A stretch of 64,000 nucleotides of DNA from Cohnella cholangitidis (GTDB lineage: Bacteria > Bacillota > Bacilli > Paenibacillales > Paenibacillaceae). Location: contig NZ_CP041969.1 in the NCBI RefSeq assembly GCF_014107495.1, positions 5,567,501 to 5,631,500 of the forward strand. The letters are read 5' to 3'. A program made the translations under genes and the position numbers. Shown piece by piece: positions 51,942-60,092 of this stretch. Positions within the stretch are counted from its first letter, which is position 1. The number at the start of each line of letters is the position of its first letter. The notes below the pieces were generated by a model. The model searched no databases and was not told the DNA's origin. It saw only the letters and a program-made list of their open reading frames with translations.

Positions 51942-54182
51942 ATGAGATTTGAATCGGTGAAGTCGGATGTTACGGTGATCGGGGGCGGGCTGTCGGGAGT
52001 GTGCGCAGCCGTAGCGGCCGCTAGAAACGGAAAAAAGGTAGCTTTGGTGCAAAATAGGCCCATGTTGGGCGGGAATTCAAGCAGCGAGATCAGAGTGTGG
52101 GTGGTCGGCGCGACGGGGCATGGCGTAAATCGTTATGCGCGAGAGACCGGGATTATGGGCGAAATGTTCCTTAAGAACCAATACGTAAACCCGGACGGCA
52201 ATCCGTATTTATGGGATATGGTCGTTCTGGAGACGGTCAGGAACGAGAAGAACATTCAGCTATTTCTGAATACGGACGTTCACGAGATCGAAGCCGATGG
52301 GCCGCAAGACGCTCGGGTTATCCACTCCGTGACGGGGTGGATGATGGGCTCCGAGCGCAAAATCAGGTTCGAGAGCCCCGTGTTCATGGATTGCACGGGC
52401 GATGGCCTTGTCGGTTTCTTGGCGGGAGCGAAATACCGGATCGGGCGGGAAGCCCAATCCGAATTTCTGGAAAAGTGGGCACCGGAAGAAGCGGACGACA
52501 TTACGCTGGGCAGCACGTTGCTGTTCTATACGAAGGAAGTCGACCATCCCGTTAACTACATCGCGCCAAGCTTTGCGAAGGACATTACCCAAACTCCGAT
52601 TCCGATCAAAAGAGTGCTGAGAAGCGGCGATTCCGGATGTCACTATTGGTGGATAGAGTGGGGCGGAGAAATCGACACCCTTCACGATAACGAACGCATT
52701 CGGGACGAGCTGTGGTCGGTCATTTACGGGATCTGGGATTACATCAAGAACTCGGGCAAATTCGACGCGGAGCGGATGACGCTGGAATGGGTGGGCAGCG
52801 TACCCGGCAAACGAGAATACCGGCGTTTTATCGGCGATTACGTCCTGAATCAAAACGATCTCGAAGTCCAAACGCAATTCGACGATTGCGTCACTTTCGG
52901 GGGCTGGTCTATCGATTTGCATCAGAAGGAAGGCATGTATGCCGTAGATCACTTGTCTATGCACTTCCATAGCGACGGCACATTCCAAATTCCTTATCGC
53001 TCCTTGTATTCCACCAACGTCCGCAATCTGCTCTTCGCGGGACGGAACATTAGCGCGACCCATATCGCGTTCGGCGCAACGCGAGTCATGGGTACGTGCG
53101 CAACCATCGGCGAGGCGGCGGGGACCGCTGCGGCTTTATGCGTGGAATATGGCGTAACGCCGCGAGGGTTATATGAGAATCATATCAAAGAATTGCAGCA
53201 AGCTTTATTATGGCAAGACGCTTCGATTATCGGCCTTAAGCATGAGGACGAGAACGATTTGGCGCGACATGCGAAGATTTCCGCTTCCAGCTACGCTGCG
53301 GCAATCCGCATCGATTCCCCGGCCGAGAAGCATCCTTTGGTTGGGGATGCCGGTATTCTGGTGCCGGTTGATCCTGGCATCGCTAACATCGAGATTCTAA
53401 TGGATGTGACGGAAGCGACAACCGTGGAGGTCGAGCTGTGGAGTACGGGTAGACCGGAAAATTATATTCCCGTGGAACTGCAGGTTAAGGATGCCGTACT
53501 CGTTCAAGCGGGCGATTTGCAGTGGGTTTCGTTTCATTTGCCATGGAATCCGGCTCAAGCCGAGAACGCGTTTATTATCGTTAGAGAAAATAGCAACGTT
53601 CAGCTTCATTTGTCGCACAAGCCTTGGAGCGGCGTGCTCTCCTTCGTGAGGGAAAAAACATTGAACGCGGCCAGAGGTTTAGAAGGCCTTGATCCAAATC
53701 AGCTTGTCGTTCAATGGAATATGAGACGAACGGTAAGGAAGCCATTCTGCATCAGACTGCAAGAGCCGATGGAAGCCTATCATCCATCGAAAGTGTCCGA
53801 TGGTTATATGAGGCCGTACGGCGGCCCTCATATGTGGTCTGCCAAAGCGGCCGGTCAACCGGAGTGGCTGGTTTTGCAATGGGATGCACCCGTTGCGGCG
53901 AATGAGGTGCATATTACTTTTAACGACGACGTGAATGAAGATTTGATCAATTTGCATCATCATCGTACGCCGTTCGAGGTCATTCCCGAACTCGTCAAGA
54001 GCTACAAGATCGAAGTCCTTCGCAACGGGGAGTGGATTGCGGTCGCGGAAGTGGACAATAATCGCCAACGGAAGCAGGTCCATCGTTTCGAGGGATCGCT
54101 TACGATGCAGGAAATGCGAATCGTCTGTACGGAGACGAACGGTCATTCGCAATACGAGATCGCGGGAATTCAAATTCGATAG
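51942..54182 (+). CDS. FAD-dependent oxidoreductase with C-terminal beta-sandwich-like region
   Basis: Large flavoprotein of 746 residues, no signal peptide. The N-terminal Rossmann fold (VTVIGGGLSGVCAAVAAARNG, LVQNRPMLGGNSSSEIR) belongs to the FAD_oxidored group (PF12831-like), with the FMDCTGDGLVGFLAGA motif and a second FAD contact in LLFAGRNISATHIAFGATR. After about residue 450 there are two beta-rich regions, the last resembling a discoidin-type carbohydrate module. ATG at 51942 after AAAGGGG. Cotranscribed with the permeases and the dehydrogenase; it may oxidise the imported sugar or polyol. Reaction unknown. Confidence 0.8.
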   Translation: MRFESVKSDVTVIGGGLSGVCAAVAAARNGKKVALVQNRPMLGGNSSSEIRVWVVGATGHGVNRYARETGIMGEMFLKNQYVNPDGNPYLWDMVVLETVRNEKNIQLFLNTDVHEIEADGPQDARVIHSVTGWMMGSERKIRFESPVFMDCTGDGLVGFLAGAKYRIGREAQSEFLEKWAPEEADDITLGSTLLFYTKEVDHPVNYIAPSFAKDITQTPIPIKRVLRSGDSGCHYWWIEWGGEIDTLHDNERIRDELWSVIYGIWDYIKNSGKFDAERMTLEWVGSVPGKREYRRFIGDYVLNQNDLEVQTQFDDCVTFGGWSIDLHQKEGMYAVDHLSMHFHSDGTFQIPYRSLYSTNVRNLLFAGRNISATHIAFGATRVMGTCATIGEAAGTAAALCVEYGVTPRGLYENHIKELQQALLWQDASIIGLKHEDENDLARHAKISASSYAAAIRIDSPAEKHPLVGDAGILVPVDPGIANIEILMDVTEATTVEVELWSTGRPENYIPVELQVKDAVLVQAGDLQWVSFHLPWNPAQAENAFIIVRENSNVQLHLSHKPWSGVLSFVREKTLNAARGLEGLDPNQLVVQWNMRRTVRKPFCIRLQEPMEAYHPSKVSDGYMRPYGGPHMWSAKAAGQPEWLVLQWDAPVAANEVHITFNDDVNEDLINLHHHRTPFEVIPELVKSYKIEVLRNGEWIAVAEVDNNRQRKQVHRFEGSLTMQEMRIVCTETNGHSQYEIAGIQIR

Positions 54183-54204
54183 TCGAGAGGCTGGGGAGCA
54201 GAGC

Positions 54205-55260
54205 ATGGGGAACGTTATGATGAACGCGGCGATAATGAAAGAGAAATTACGCATCGAAGTGGAACGGATCGAAAAACCTGCTCCGGGACCGAACGAAGCG
54301 CTGATCAAAGTGCAGTGCATCGGCGTGTGCGGCTCGGATATTCATTATTACGAGCATGGCAGAATCGGAAGATACGTGGTGGAAGAGCCGTTGATTCTAG
54401 GGCATGAAGTGGCAGGTACGATCGTCGAAATCGGGTCAAATGTCAGCAACGTAAAAGTAGGGGACAGGGTGGCGATCGAACCCGGGGTGCCTTGCGGGCA
54501 ATGCGAGTATTGCAAGGGGGGGAGATATAACCTGTGTCCGGACGTGTTCTTTCTGGCTACCCCGCCCGATAACGGAGCTTGGGCCGACTATATCGTCATG
54601 CGCAGCGATGTCCTGTTTCAACTTCCGGATACGATGAGCTTCGAGGAAGGCGCTTTATTGGAACCTTTGTCGGTAGGTTATCATGCCATGAATCGCGCAC
54701 AGGTGAAGCCGAGCGATAAGGTGTTCATCACGGGTCTTGGTCCGATCGGCTTGTTAGCCATCCAAGCGGCCAAGCTGTTCGGAGTCAAAGAGATTTATGC
54801 GAGCGACGTTGTGGCGTTTCGCCGGGAATTCGCGCTGAAGATGGGGGCAACCGCGGTCTTTAACCCGCTCGAAGATTCGATTGCCGAGGAGATCGCGAAG
54901 CTCACGAACAACTCCGGCATCGACGTAATCATGGAGTCTTCGGGAAATCGGAACTCCATCTCAAGCACGGTGAATTTGGTGAAAAGAGGCGGCAGAATCG
55001 TATTTGTGGGTTTGCCTCCCGAAAATGAAGTTCTGCTCAACGTAGATAAAATCATTGATTCCGAATTAAATATTTACGGCGTCTTTCGATACGCCAATAC
55101 CTATGCGGCAGCCATACGGGCGTATGCCAAAAGCGGTCTAAATATTAGCGAAGTCATTACGCATCAGTTCGATCTGCAGGAGATCAATGCGGCTTTGCAG
55201 CTTTCCAGAACGCAAAAGGATAAAGCGATTAAAATCATGATCTATCCGAAAGCAGAATAA
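54205..55260 (+). CDS. Zinc-dependent polyol dehydrogenase (sorbitol/xylitol dehydrogenase-like)
   Basis: Medium-chain dehydrogenase of 351 residues. Catalytic zinc ligands are in CIGVCGSDIHYYEHG and LGHEVAGTIVEIG; structural zinc cysteines in PGVPCGQCEYCKGGRYNLCPD; the NAD site is GLGPIGLLAIQAAKLFG followed by YASDVVAFR. This is the sorbitol/xylitol dehydrogenase layout, so a polyol-to-ketose step is likely. Start at 54205 after GGGGAGCA; the longer frame from 54037 lies inside the flavoprotein gene. Last gene of the importer operon; the ketose could go to the kinase and epimerase of the divergent operon. Confidence 0.87.
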   Translation: MGNVMMNAAIMKEKLRIEVERIEKPAPGPNEALIKVQCIGVCGSDIHYYEHGRIGRYVVEEPLILGHEVAGTIVEIGSNVSNVKVGDRVAIEPGVPCGQCEYCKGGRYNLCPDVFFLATPPDNGAWADYIVMRSDVLFQLPDTMSFEEGALLEPLSVGYHAMNRAQVKPSDKVFITGLGPIGLLAIQAAKLFGVKEIYASDVVAFRREFALKMGATAVFNPLEDSIAEEIAKLTNNSGIDVIMESSGNRNSISSTVNLVKRGGRIVFVGLPPENEVLLNVDKIIDSELNIYGVFRYANTYAAAIRAYAKSGLNISEVITHQFDLQEINAALQLSRTQKDKAIKIMIYPKAE

Positions 55261-55276
55261 AAACGTACTGCTAGCG

Positions 55277-55309
55277 CAAAACCGCAACCTCCTGGAGGTT
55301 GCGGTTTTG
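55277..55309 (+). terminator. Terminator of the importer operon
   Basis: CAAAACCGCAACCTCC / GGAGGTTGCGGTTTTG, a perfect stem of about 16 bp with a minimal loop and a short T run in the 3' arm. Confidence 0.75.
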
Positions 55310-55437
55310 GCATGGATTGTCTTGTTGTATTTCGTACACTTATTTGAGCCCGAAAGTCGATACTGAACAACTAAATGCAAAAATTACAATTCGTTCACCT
55401 GAATTCGAACAAAATCAAGTTGACGCAATGAAATAGA

Positions 55438-55506
55438 TGTAGAAAATGCAACTACTTTCCGAAGTTCGAATGATGGGGCTACTTTAAGTGTACAAAATGC
55501 AACTAG
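55438..55506. repeat. Repeat D: direct pair with 51-bp period
   Basis: TGTAGAAAATGCAACTA (from 55438) and TGTACAAAATGCAACTA (from 55489) differ at one base and are exactly 51 bp apart. The gene-free stretch 55310-55648 otherwise shows only the TetR operator at 55567. Confidence 0.6.
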
Positions 55507-55566
55507 ATGCAGCTTCATGAGGCGTACGAGTCCGTTCTTGCTTAAGTTTACTTTTTCCGTTACAAT

Positions 55567-55584
55567 ACTGAATAAATGTTCAGT
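55567..55584. promoter_or_regulatory. TetR-type operator candidate upstream of the TetR gene
   Basis: ACTGAATAAATGTTCAGT has 6-bp arms (ACTGAA/TTCAGT). A related site, ATGAACGTTCAGT, lies upstream of the MFS gene at 56271. In both, ATATTCGG or AAATATTCGG follows the palindrome. Confidence 0.55.
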
Positions 55585-55648
55585 AATATTCGGGATTCGG
55601 AATCTTGTTCGGGATAAGCATTTATCCTTCGAATAGGGAGTGGGAAAG

Positions 55649-56248
55649 TTGAATAAGAAGAAAATCCAAAGCGAGCAAACGAAAAAACGAGTGGCAGACG
55701 CGGCCAAAGCCTTATTCGTGCAGAAGGGTTACAAGGCCACTTCCATCGAAGACATCGTCAACGCGACGGGCAGCAGCGCGGGCAACATCTATTATCATTT
55801 TAAGAGCAAGGAAGGCTTGTTTCTCTACCTCGTCAGCGAATGGGATCGGGATTGGGAGGAGAAGTGGCAAGCAAAGGAGCCGCTATTCAAGACGTCCAAA
55901 GACAAGCTGTACGGAATGGCGGAACATCTGGTGCTCGAAAATCTCAACCATCCGCTCACCAAATCGGCCGACGAGTTTTTCAATGCCACGGATAAGGCAA
56001 GCGACGTCGAAGATAAAATATCCGAAATGATGGCTGGATATCTTAAGTTTAATCAGAAATTGCTGCAGCAGGGAATCGATAACGGGGAATTCGCGGAAAA
56101 TAACGTGGAGAACCTCGCGATCATTTTGGACAGCCTCATTATCGGCCTAAGCCAGCACTCCCGCCAAGCGAGCCGGGAAGATGCGCTCGCGTTATATAAA
56201 TCGGCGATCGACGTGTTCTTGAACGGCATAGCCAAGGATCGCTCTTGA
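55649..56248 (+). CDS. TetR-family transcriptional regulator
   Basis: Regulator of 199 residues with a TetR helix-turn-helix (VADAAKALFVQKGYKATSIE, GSSAGNIYYHFKSKEGLF) and a helical ligand domain with a C-terminal NVENLAIILDSLIIGLSQ stretch. Start taken at TTG 55649, 10 bases after GGGAG; GTG 55640 touches that site. It precedes an MFS transporter gene, and both promoters carry similar palindromes, so it probably represses itself and the pump and is relieved by the pump's substrate. Confidence 0.87.
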   Translation: MNKKKIQSEQTKKRVADAAKALFVQKGYKATSIEDIVNATGSSAGNIYYHFKSKEGLFLYLVSEWDRDWEEKWQAKEPLFKTSKDKLYGMAEHLVLENLNHPLTKSADEFFNATDKASDVEDKISEMMAGYLKFNQKLLQQGIDNGEFAENNVENLAIILDSLIIGLSQHSRQASREDALALYKSAIDVFLNGIAKDRS

Positions 56249-56270
56249 TCCTTTGACGTTATAATATAGA

Positions 56271-56283
56271 ATGAACGTTCAGT
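56271..56283. promoter_or_regulatory. TetR-type operator candidate upstream of the MFS gene
   Basis: ATGAACGTTCAGT contains the perfect 10-bp palindrome TGAACGTTCA and shares TGTTCAGT-like sequence with the site upstream of the TetR gene. Confidence 0.55.
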
Positions 56284-56358
56284 ATAAATATTCGGTATTC
56301 CCTATTCGTTTTTGTTTTTCATCCCAGATATTTAGCTTAGAAGCTTGGAGGATTCATT

Positions 56359-57557
56359 ATGTCGTTACTTTTAAGAAATCGAGCAGCATTATTGCTCCTC
56401 ATGTTTAACCTTTTTCTAGTTTTTACGGGAATCGGCCTAGTCATTCCGGTTATGCCTAAGTTCATGACGGAGCTTGAGATCAGCGGAAGTATCGTCGGGC
56501 TGCTCGTTGCGGCGTTTTCGCTTACCCAGCTGCTATTCTCGCCATTGGCCGGGAGGCTGTCGGATTCGTTAGGACGAAAACCGATTATCGTATCCGGCAT
56601 GATCGCGTTCGCGCTTTCCGAATGGCTCTTCGGCGCGGCCGATTCGACGTTTGTTCTGTTCGCGTCAAGAATGCTGGGAGGAGTCGGCGCGCTCTTATCA
56701 TGCCCGCGGTCATGGCTTACACGGCAGACGTGACATCCAGCGAAGAACGGGCCAAAGGCATGGGATTCATGAACGCGGCGATCACGACGGGTTTTATTAT
56801 CGGACCCGGAATCGGCGGATATCTTGCCGAGTTCGGCATTCGCGTCCCTTTCTATGCGGCGGCCGTTGCCGGCGCCGTAGCGGCGATCATTACCGCGTTC
56901 ATCTTGCCCGAATCGTTGTCCGCGGATCGACGGGCTCAATCGAAGCCGATGCCTCTGCGGAAGCAAGAACCGAAGCATAATCTTCTTACGCAACTGATCC
57001 GTTCATATCGCGAGCCTTATTTCTTAAGCCTGGTCATCGTGTTCGTCATGTCGTTCGGATTGGCGAACTACGAGACGATCTACAGCTTGTTCGTCGATCA
57101 TAAGTTCGGTTTTACGCCGAAGGATATCGCTTTTATTATTACGTTCGGCTCCATTGCGGGCGCCGTTGTTCAAGTAACCGTATTCGGATGGCTCTTGAAT
57201 CGGTTCGGCGAGCAAAGAGTCATTTCGGCCTGTCTGCTCATGGCCAGCATATTTGTCTTTTTGACGCTTTTCGTGAGCAGCTTTTGGATGATTTTCGCGG
57301 TTACGTTTATCGTGTTTCTTTCCATCGACATTTTGCGCCCGGCCGTCAGCACGCAGATGTCCATCATGGCGGAAGATCAGCAAGGATACGTCGCAGGCTT
57401 GAACTCGGCCTTTACGAGCCTTGGAAATATCATCGGACCGGTGGTCGCGGGAGTGCTGCTGGACGTGAATCTCAACTATCCGTATTCATTGGCGGCGCTC
57501 GTCTTATTCATCAGCTTCGTCATGTCCATCGGAATTAATCGAAACGTTCGGAATTAA
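56359..57557 (+). pseudogene. MFS multidrug transporter, single-base frameshift
   Basis: Drug/proton antiporter of the 12-helix MFS type (about 400 residues if repaired). First part: LFLVFTGIGLVIPVMPKF, the loop motif GRLSDSLGRKPIIV. At about 56690 one base seems missing (GTCGGCGCGCTCTTATC where SRMLGGVGAALIMPAV is expected). The second frame continues with MPAVMAYTADVTSSEERAKG, GPGIGGYLAEFG and a full C-terminal half. The shift is -1, like several other genes in this window, so an assembly error is possible. The TetR gene upstream is the likely regulator. Confidence 0.82.
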
Positions 57558-57637
57558 GAGCCTGAACCTTTTTACCTTTTCCGACCAATATAGGTTGAGA
57601 AATCAGGTGACTGCCATTAAGGGGCGAGGTTCGGACG

Positions 57638-59119
57638 ATGCGGTATTTTTTTGCTTTTTTGTTGATCGCGATCTGTATAACGGCCGATTGTAATCTCCTC
57701 AAGGTCGAAGCGTCGAATCGACCAATAGACGAGAAGAAAGTGGACGAGATAGTGGAGCAAGGGATGAGAAATTACGATATCCCCGGCCTCTCCCTTGGCA
57801 TAGTCAAGGGAGATCGAGTCGTATATCTCAAAGGTTATGGAGTAGCGGACGACAGCGGAAGAGAAGTGACTCCTCAAACTCCTTTTATGCTCGGGTCGGT
57901 TAGCAAATCCTTTACCGCGTTAGCCGTGATGCAATTAGCGGAACAAGGAAAGATCGATTTGGATACGGCCGTGCGGCGTTATTTGCCGGAGTTGCGGTTG
58001 GAGGATCCCGGGGGAGCTAGACAAGTTACCGTTCGCGACCTGTTAAATCAGACAAGCGGAATTTCCACCTACGACGGAAGGGACATTTTAACTGCGGGCA
58101 ATCAATCATTGGAGGAAGTCGTCCGCCGGCAGAGTAACTTGAGGCTGACCAAACCGGCAGGAACCGCATTTCAATATTCCAATACGAATTACATCCTTTT
58201 AGGTGAAATCGTTCGGCGAATTTCAGGGTTGGACTACGAGCAATATATAGAAGATCGAATTTTTGACCGGTTGGATATGAGGAATAGCTTTACGCGAAAA
58301 TCGGAAGCCGAAACGAACGGATTGGCAAGCGGTTACCAGTCCGTATTCGGAAAGATGATCTCGACCGATCCCAAGATTCACCGATCTAGTGTACCGGCCG
58401 GGTACATCATTTCTTCCGCGGAGGATATGACGCATTATGTTATCGCCCAGATGAACGGAGGCACTTATCTCCATGCTGCCGTCATCTCCTCGGAGGGAAT
58501 GAAGGCTATGCATCAAAGCTCCGCCGTTTTTCCTTATGGAATGGGCTGGTTTACGGATGCTCGCACGATTTCCCACGGCGGGGACACCGAAAACTTCCAT
58601 TCCGATGTCATTATGATTCCGGAGAGCGAGTGGGCCATCGTCGTCCTTATGAATACGAACGATGCTTTAAAGACCAAGTTGTATGGGAACGTTTATGAGC
58701 AGCTATCCTATCGCATTATGAATGTGGTTTCCGACGGAGAGTTGTTTTTTATGGGGATCCCGGAACCGACCGAGTTCGGTAACGTGGATTTGTACGCGAA
58801 TAGCTTATTCATCCTTGTGAGCCTTTGGATTGTTTGGTCTACTTACGGCTTAATTAAAATGAGATCAAGCTATAAAGGAATAACCTTGAAATTTGTCATT
58901 GTCTTTTTGGCAACCGTCCTCTTTCACATTGTTTTACCGCTTGCGGTCATTGTACGCGTTCCGAAATTAGCTTCGGCTCCTTGGGGGACGATTTTTAACT
59001 ATATGCCCGGTATTGGTCATGCTTTAATGTTCTTTTCGCTTGCGTTACTGTTGATCGGTCTAATGAACATCTATCTTAGGATGGGACAGATACGAAAAGG
59101 ATATTCGAAGGTGCAGTAA
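57638..59119 (+). CDS. Membrane-anchored serine hydrolase, class C beta-lactamase fold
   Basis: Penicillin-binding-protein-like esterase of 493 residues. An N-terminal export signal (YFFAFLLIAICITADCN) is followed by the catalytic domain with SxxK (LGSVSKSFTA), YxN (FQYSNTNYIL) and the third motif HGGDT. After residue 380 there are three or four membrane helices (LFILVSLWIVWSTYGLI, FVIVFLATVLFHIVLPLAVI). The catalytic part faces outside. Such proteins are usually D-amino-acid peptidases or esterases acting at the cell wall rather than true beta-lactamases; substrate unknown. Confidence 0.87.
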   Translation: MRYFFAFLLIAICITADCNLLKVEASNRPIDEKKVDEIVEQGMRNYDIPGLSLGIVKGDRVVYLKGYGVADDSGREVTPQTPFMLGSVSKSFTALAVMQLAEQGKIDLDTAVRRYLPELRLEDPGGARQVTVRDLLNQTSGISTYDGRDILTAGNQSLEEVVRRQSNLRLTKPAGTAFQYSNTNYILLGEIVRRISGLDYEQYIEDRIFDRLDMRNSFTRKSEAETNGLASGYQSVFGKMISTDPKIHRSSVPAGYIISSAEDMTHYVIAQMNGGTYLHAAVISSEGMKAMHQSSAVFPYGMGWFTDARTISHGGDTENFHSDVIMIPESEWAIVVLMNTNDALKTKLYGNVYEQLSYRIMNVVSDGELFFMGIPEPTEFGNVDLYANSLFILVSLWIVWSTYGLIKMRSSYKGITLKFVIVFLATVLFHIVLPLAVIVRVPKLASAPWGTIFNYMPGIGHALMFFSLALLLIGLMNIYLRMGQIRKGYSKVQ

Positions 59120-59157
59120 CCGCGATAATCGACTCCAATTTCGGATACCGCGGTTAC
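59116..59157. terminator. Terminator between the serine hydrolase and aldo/keto reductase genes
   Basis: GTAACCGCG (59116-59124) / CGCGGTTAC (59149-59157) stem overlapping the hydrolase stop region, with GTTTC after it. Placed between convergent genes. Confidence 0.55.
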
Positions 59158-59188
59158 GTTTCATTGTCCGGCAGACATCAGAGCATCA

Positions 59189-60034
59189 TCAGAAATTAAA
59201 GTTGTCCGGATCGGGACCAACCCGGTGATTACGATTCAAAGCATCGATTCGCGTCATTTCCTCGTCGGTCAACTCGAAATCGAATACGGATGCATTCTCG
59301 ATAATGCGTTGCTCTTTCGTCGACTTCGGAATCGTAACGACTCCATGCTGCAAATCCCATCTCAGAATGATTTGGGCGATCGATTTGCCGTGTGCGTTAG
59401 CGATATCCCGCAAGGTAGGGTTATCAAGCAATTGGCCTTGCATTAGCGGAGACCAGGCTTCCATCTGAATGCCCTGATCCTTGCAGTAACGGATGAGTTC
59501 CTGTTGCGTCAAATAGGGATGGAATTCGACTTGGTTCACCATCGGCTTGATTTCGGCATCCCGCATTATGTCTTCAAGATGGTGGATTTGGAAGTTGCTC
59601 ACCCCGACGGCTTTTACCCGGCCGTCTTTATAGAGAGTTTCTAGAGCTCGCCAAGCTTCTTTGTACTTCCCTTTGACAGGCCAATGAACGAGATAGAGAT
59701 CGAGATATTCTAATCCTAGTTTATTAAGGCTTGTTTCGTAGGCGGCCAGCGTCGATTCGTAGCCAAGATCGGCATTCCATACTTTCGAGGTGACGAAGAG
59801 ATCTTGTCTGGCAAGTCCCGTTGCGAGAAGCGCCTCGCGAATTCCTTGTCCGACCCCTTGTTCGTTCTGGTAGATGGCGGCCGTATCGATGCTGCGATAT
59901 CCGTTACCGATGGCGAACTTCACCGCGTTCACCAATTCGGCGCCTTCTTCGACCTTGAATACTCCGAGCCCGAACCAAGGCATAGACACGCCGTTGCTTA
60001 AGGTTGTTGTAGCTTGCAAATGGTTTAGCTTCAT
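59189..60034 (-). CDS. Aldo/keto reductase
   Basis: NADPH-dependent reductase of 281 residues. Seen: GYRSIDTAAIYQNEQGVG with the catalytic Asp and Tyr, the Lys-containing FVTSKVWNAD, LVHWPVKGKYKEAW with His, GVSNFQIHHLEDI and the C-terminal IPKSTKEQRIIENA cofactor segment. Resembles B. subtilis YvgN/YtbE, which reduce glyoxals and small aldehydes. Start at 60034 (MKLNHLQ) after AGGAGTGG; GTG 60046 is too close to that site. Downstream of, and probably cotranscribed with, the MFS gene. Confidence 0.9.
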   Translation of the reverse strand: MKLNHLQATTTLSNGVSMPWFGLGVFKVEEGAELVNAVKFAIGNGYRSIDTAAIYQNEQGVGQGIREALLATGLARQDLFVTSKVWNADLGYESTLAAYETSLNKLGLEYLDLYLVHWPVKGKYKEAWRALETLYKDGRVKAVGVSNFQIHHLEDIMRDAEIKPMVNQVEFHPYLTQQELIRYCKDQGIQMEAWSPLMQGQLLDNPTLRDIANAHGKSIAQIILRWDLQHGVVTIPKSTKEQRIIENASVFDFELTDEEMTRIDALNRNHRVGPDPDNFNF

Positions 60035-60092
60035 TCTAAAATCCACTCCTATTATGAATTATTTTACAGGATCGCTTTATTGTCCGTTACAC

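Noticed and set aside
52260..53063. 267-codon minus-strand frame opposite the FAD oxidoreductase gene
   Set aside because: Antisense shadow; the plus-strand frame has FAD motifs and a ribosome site.
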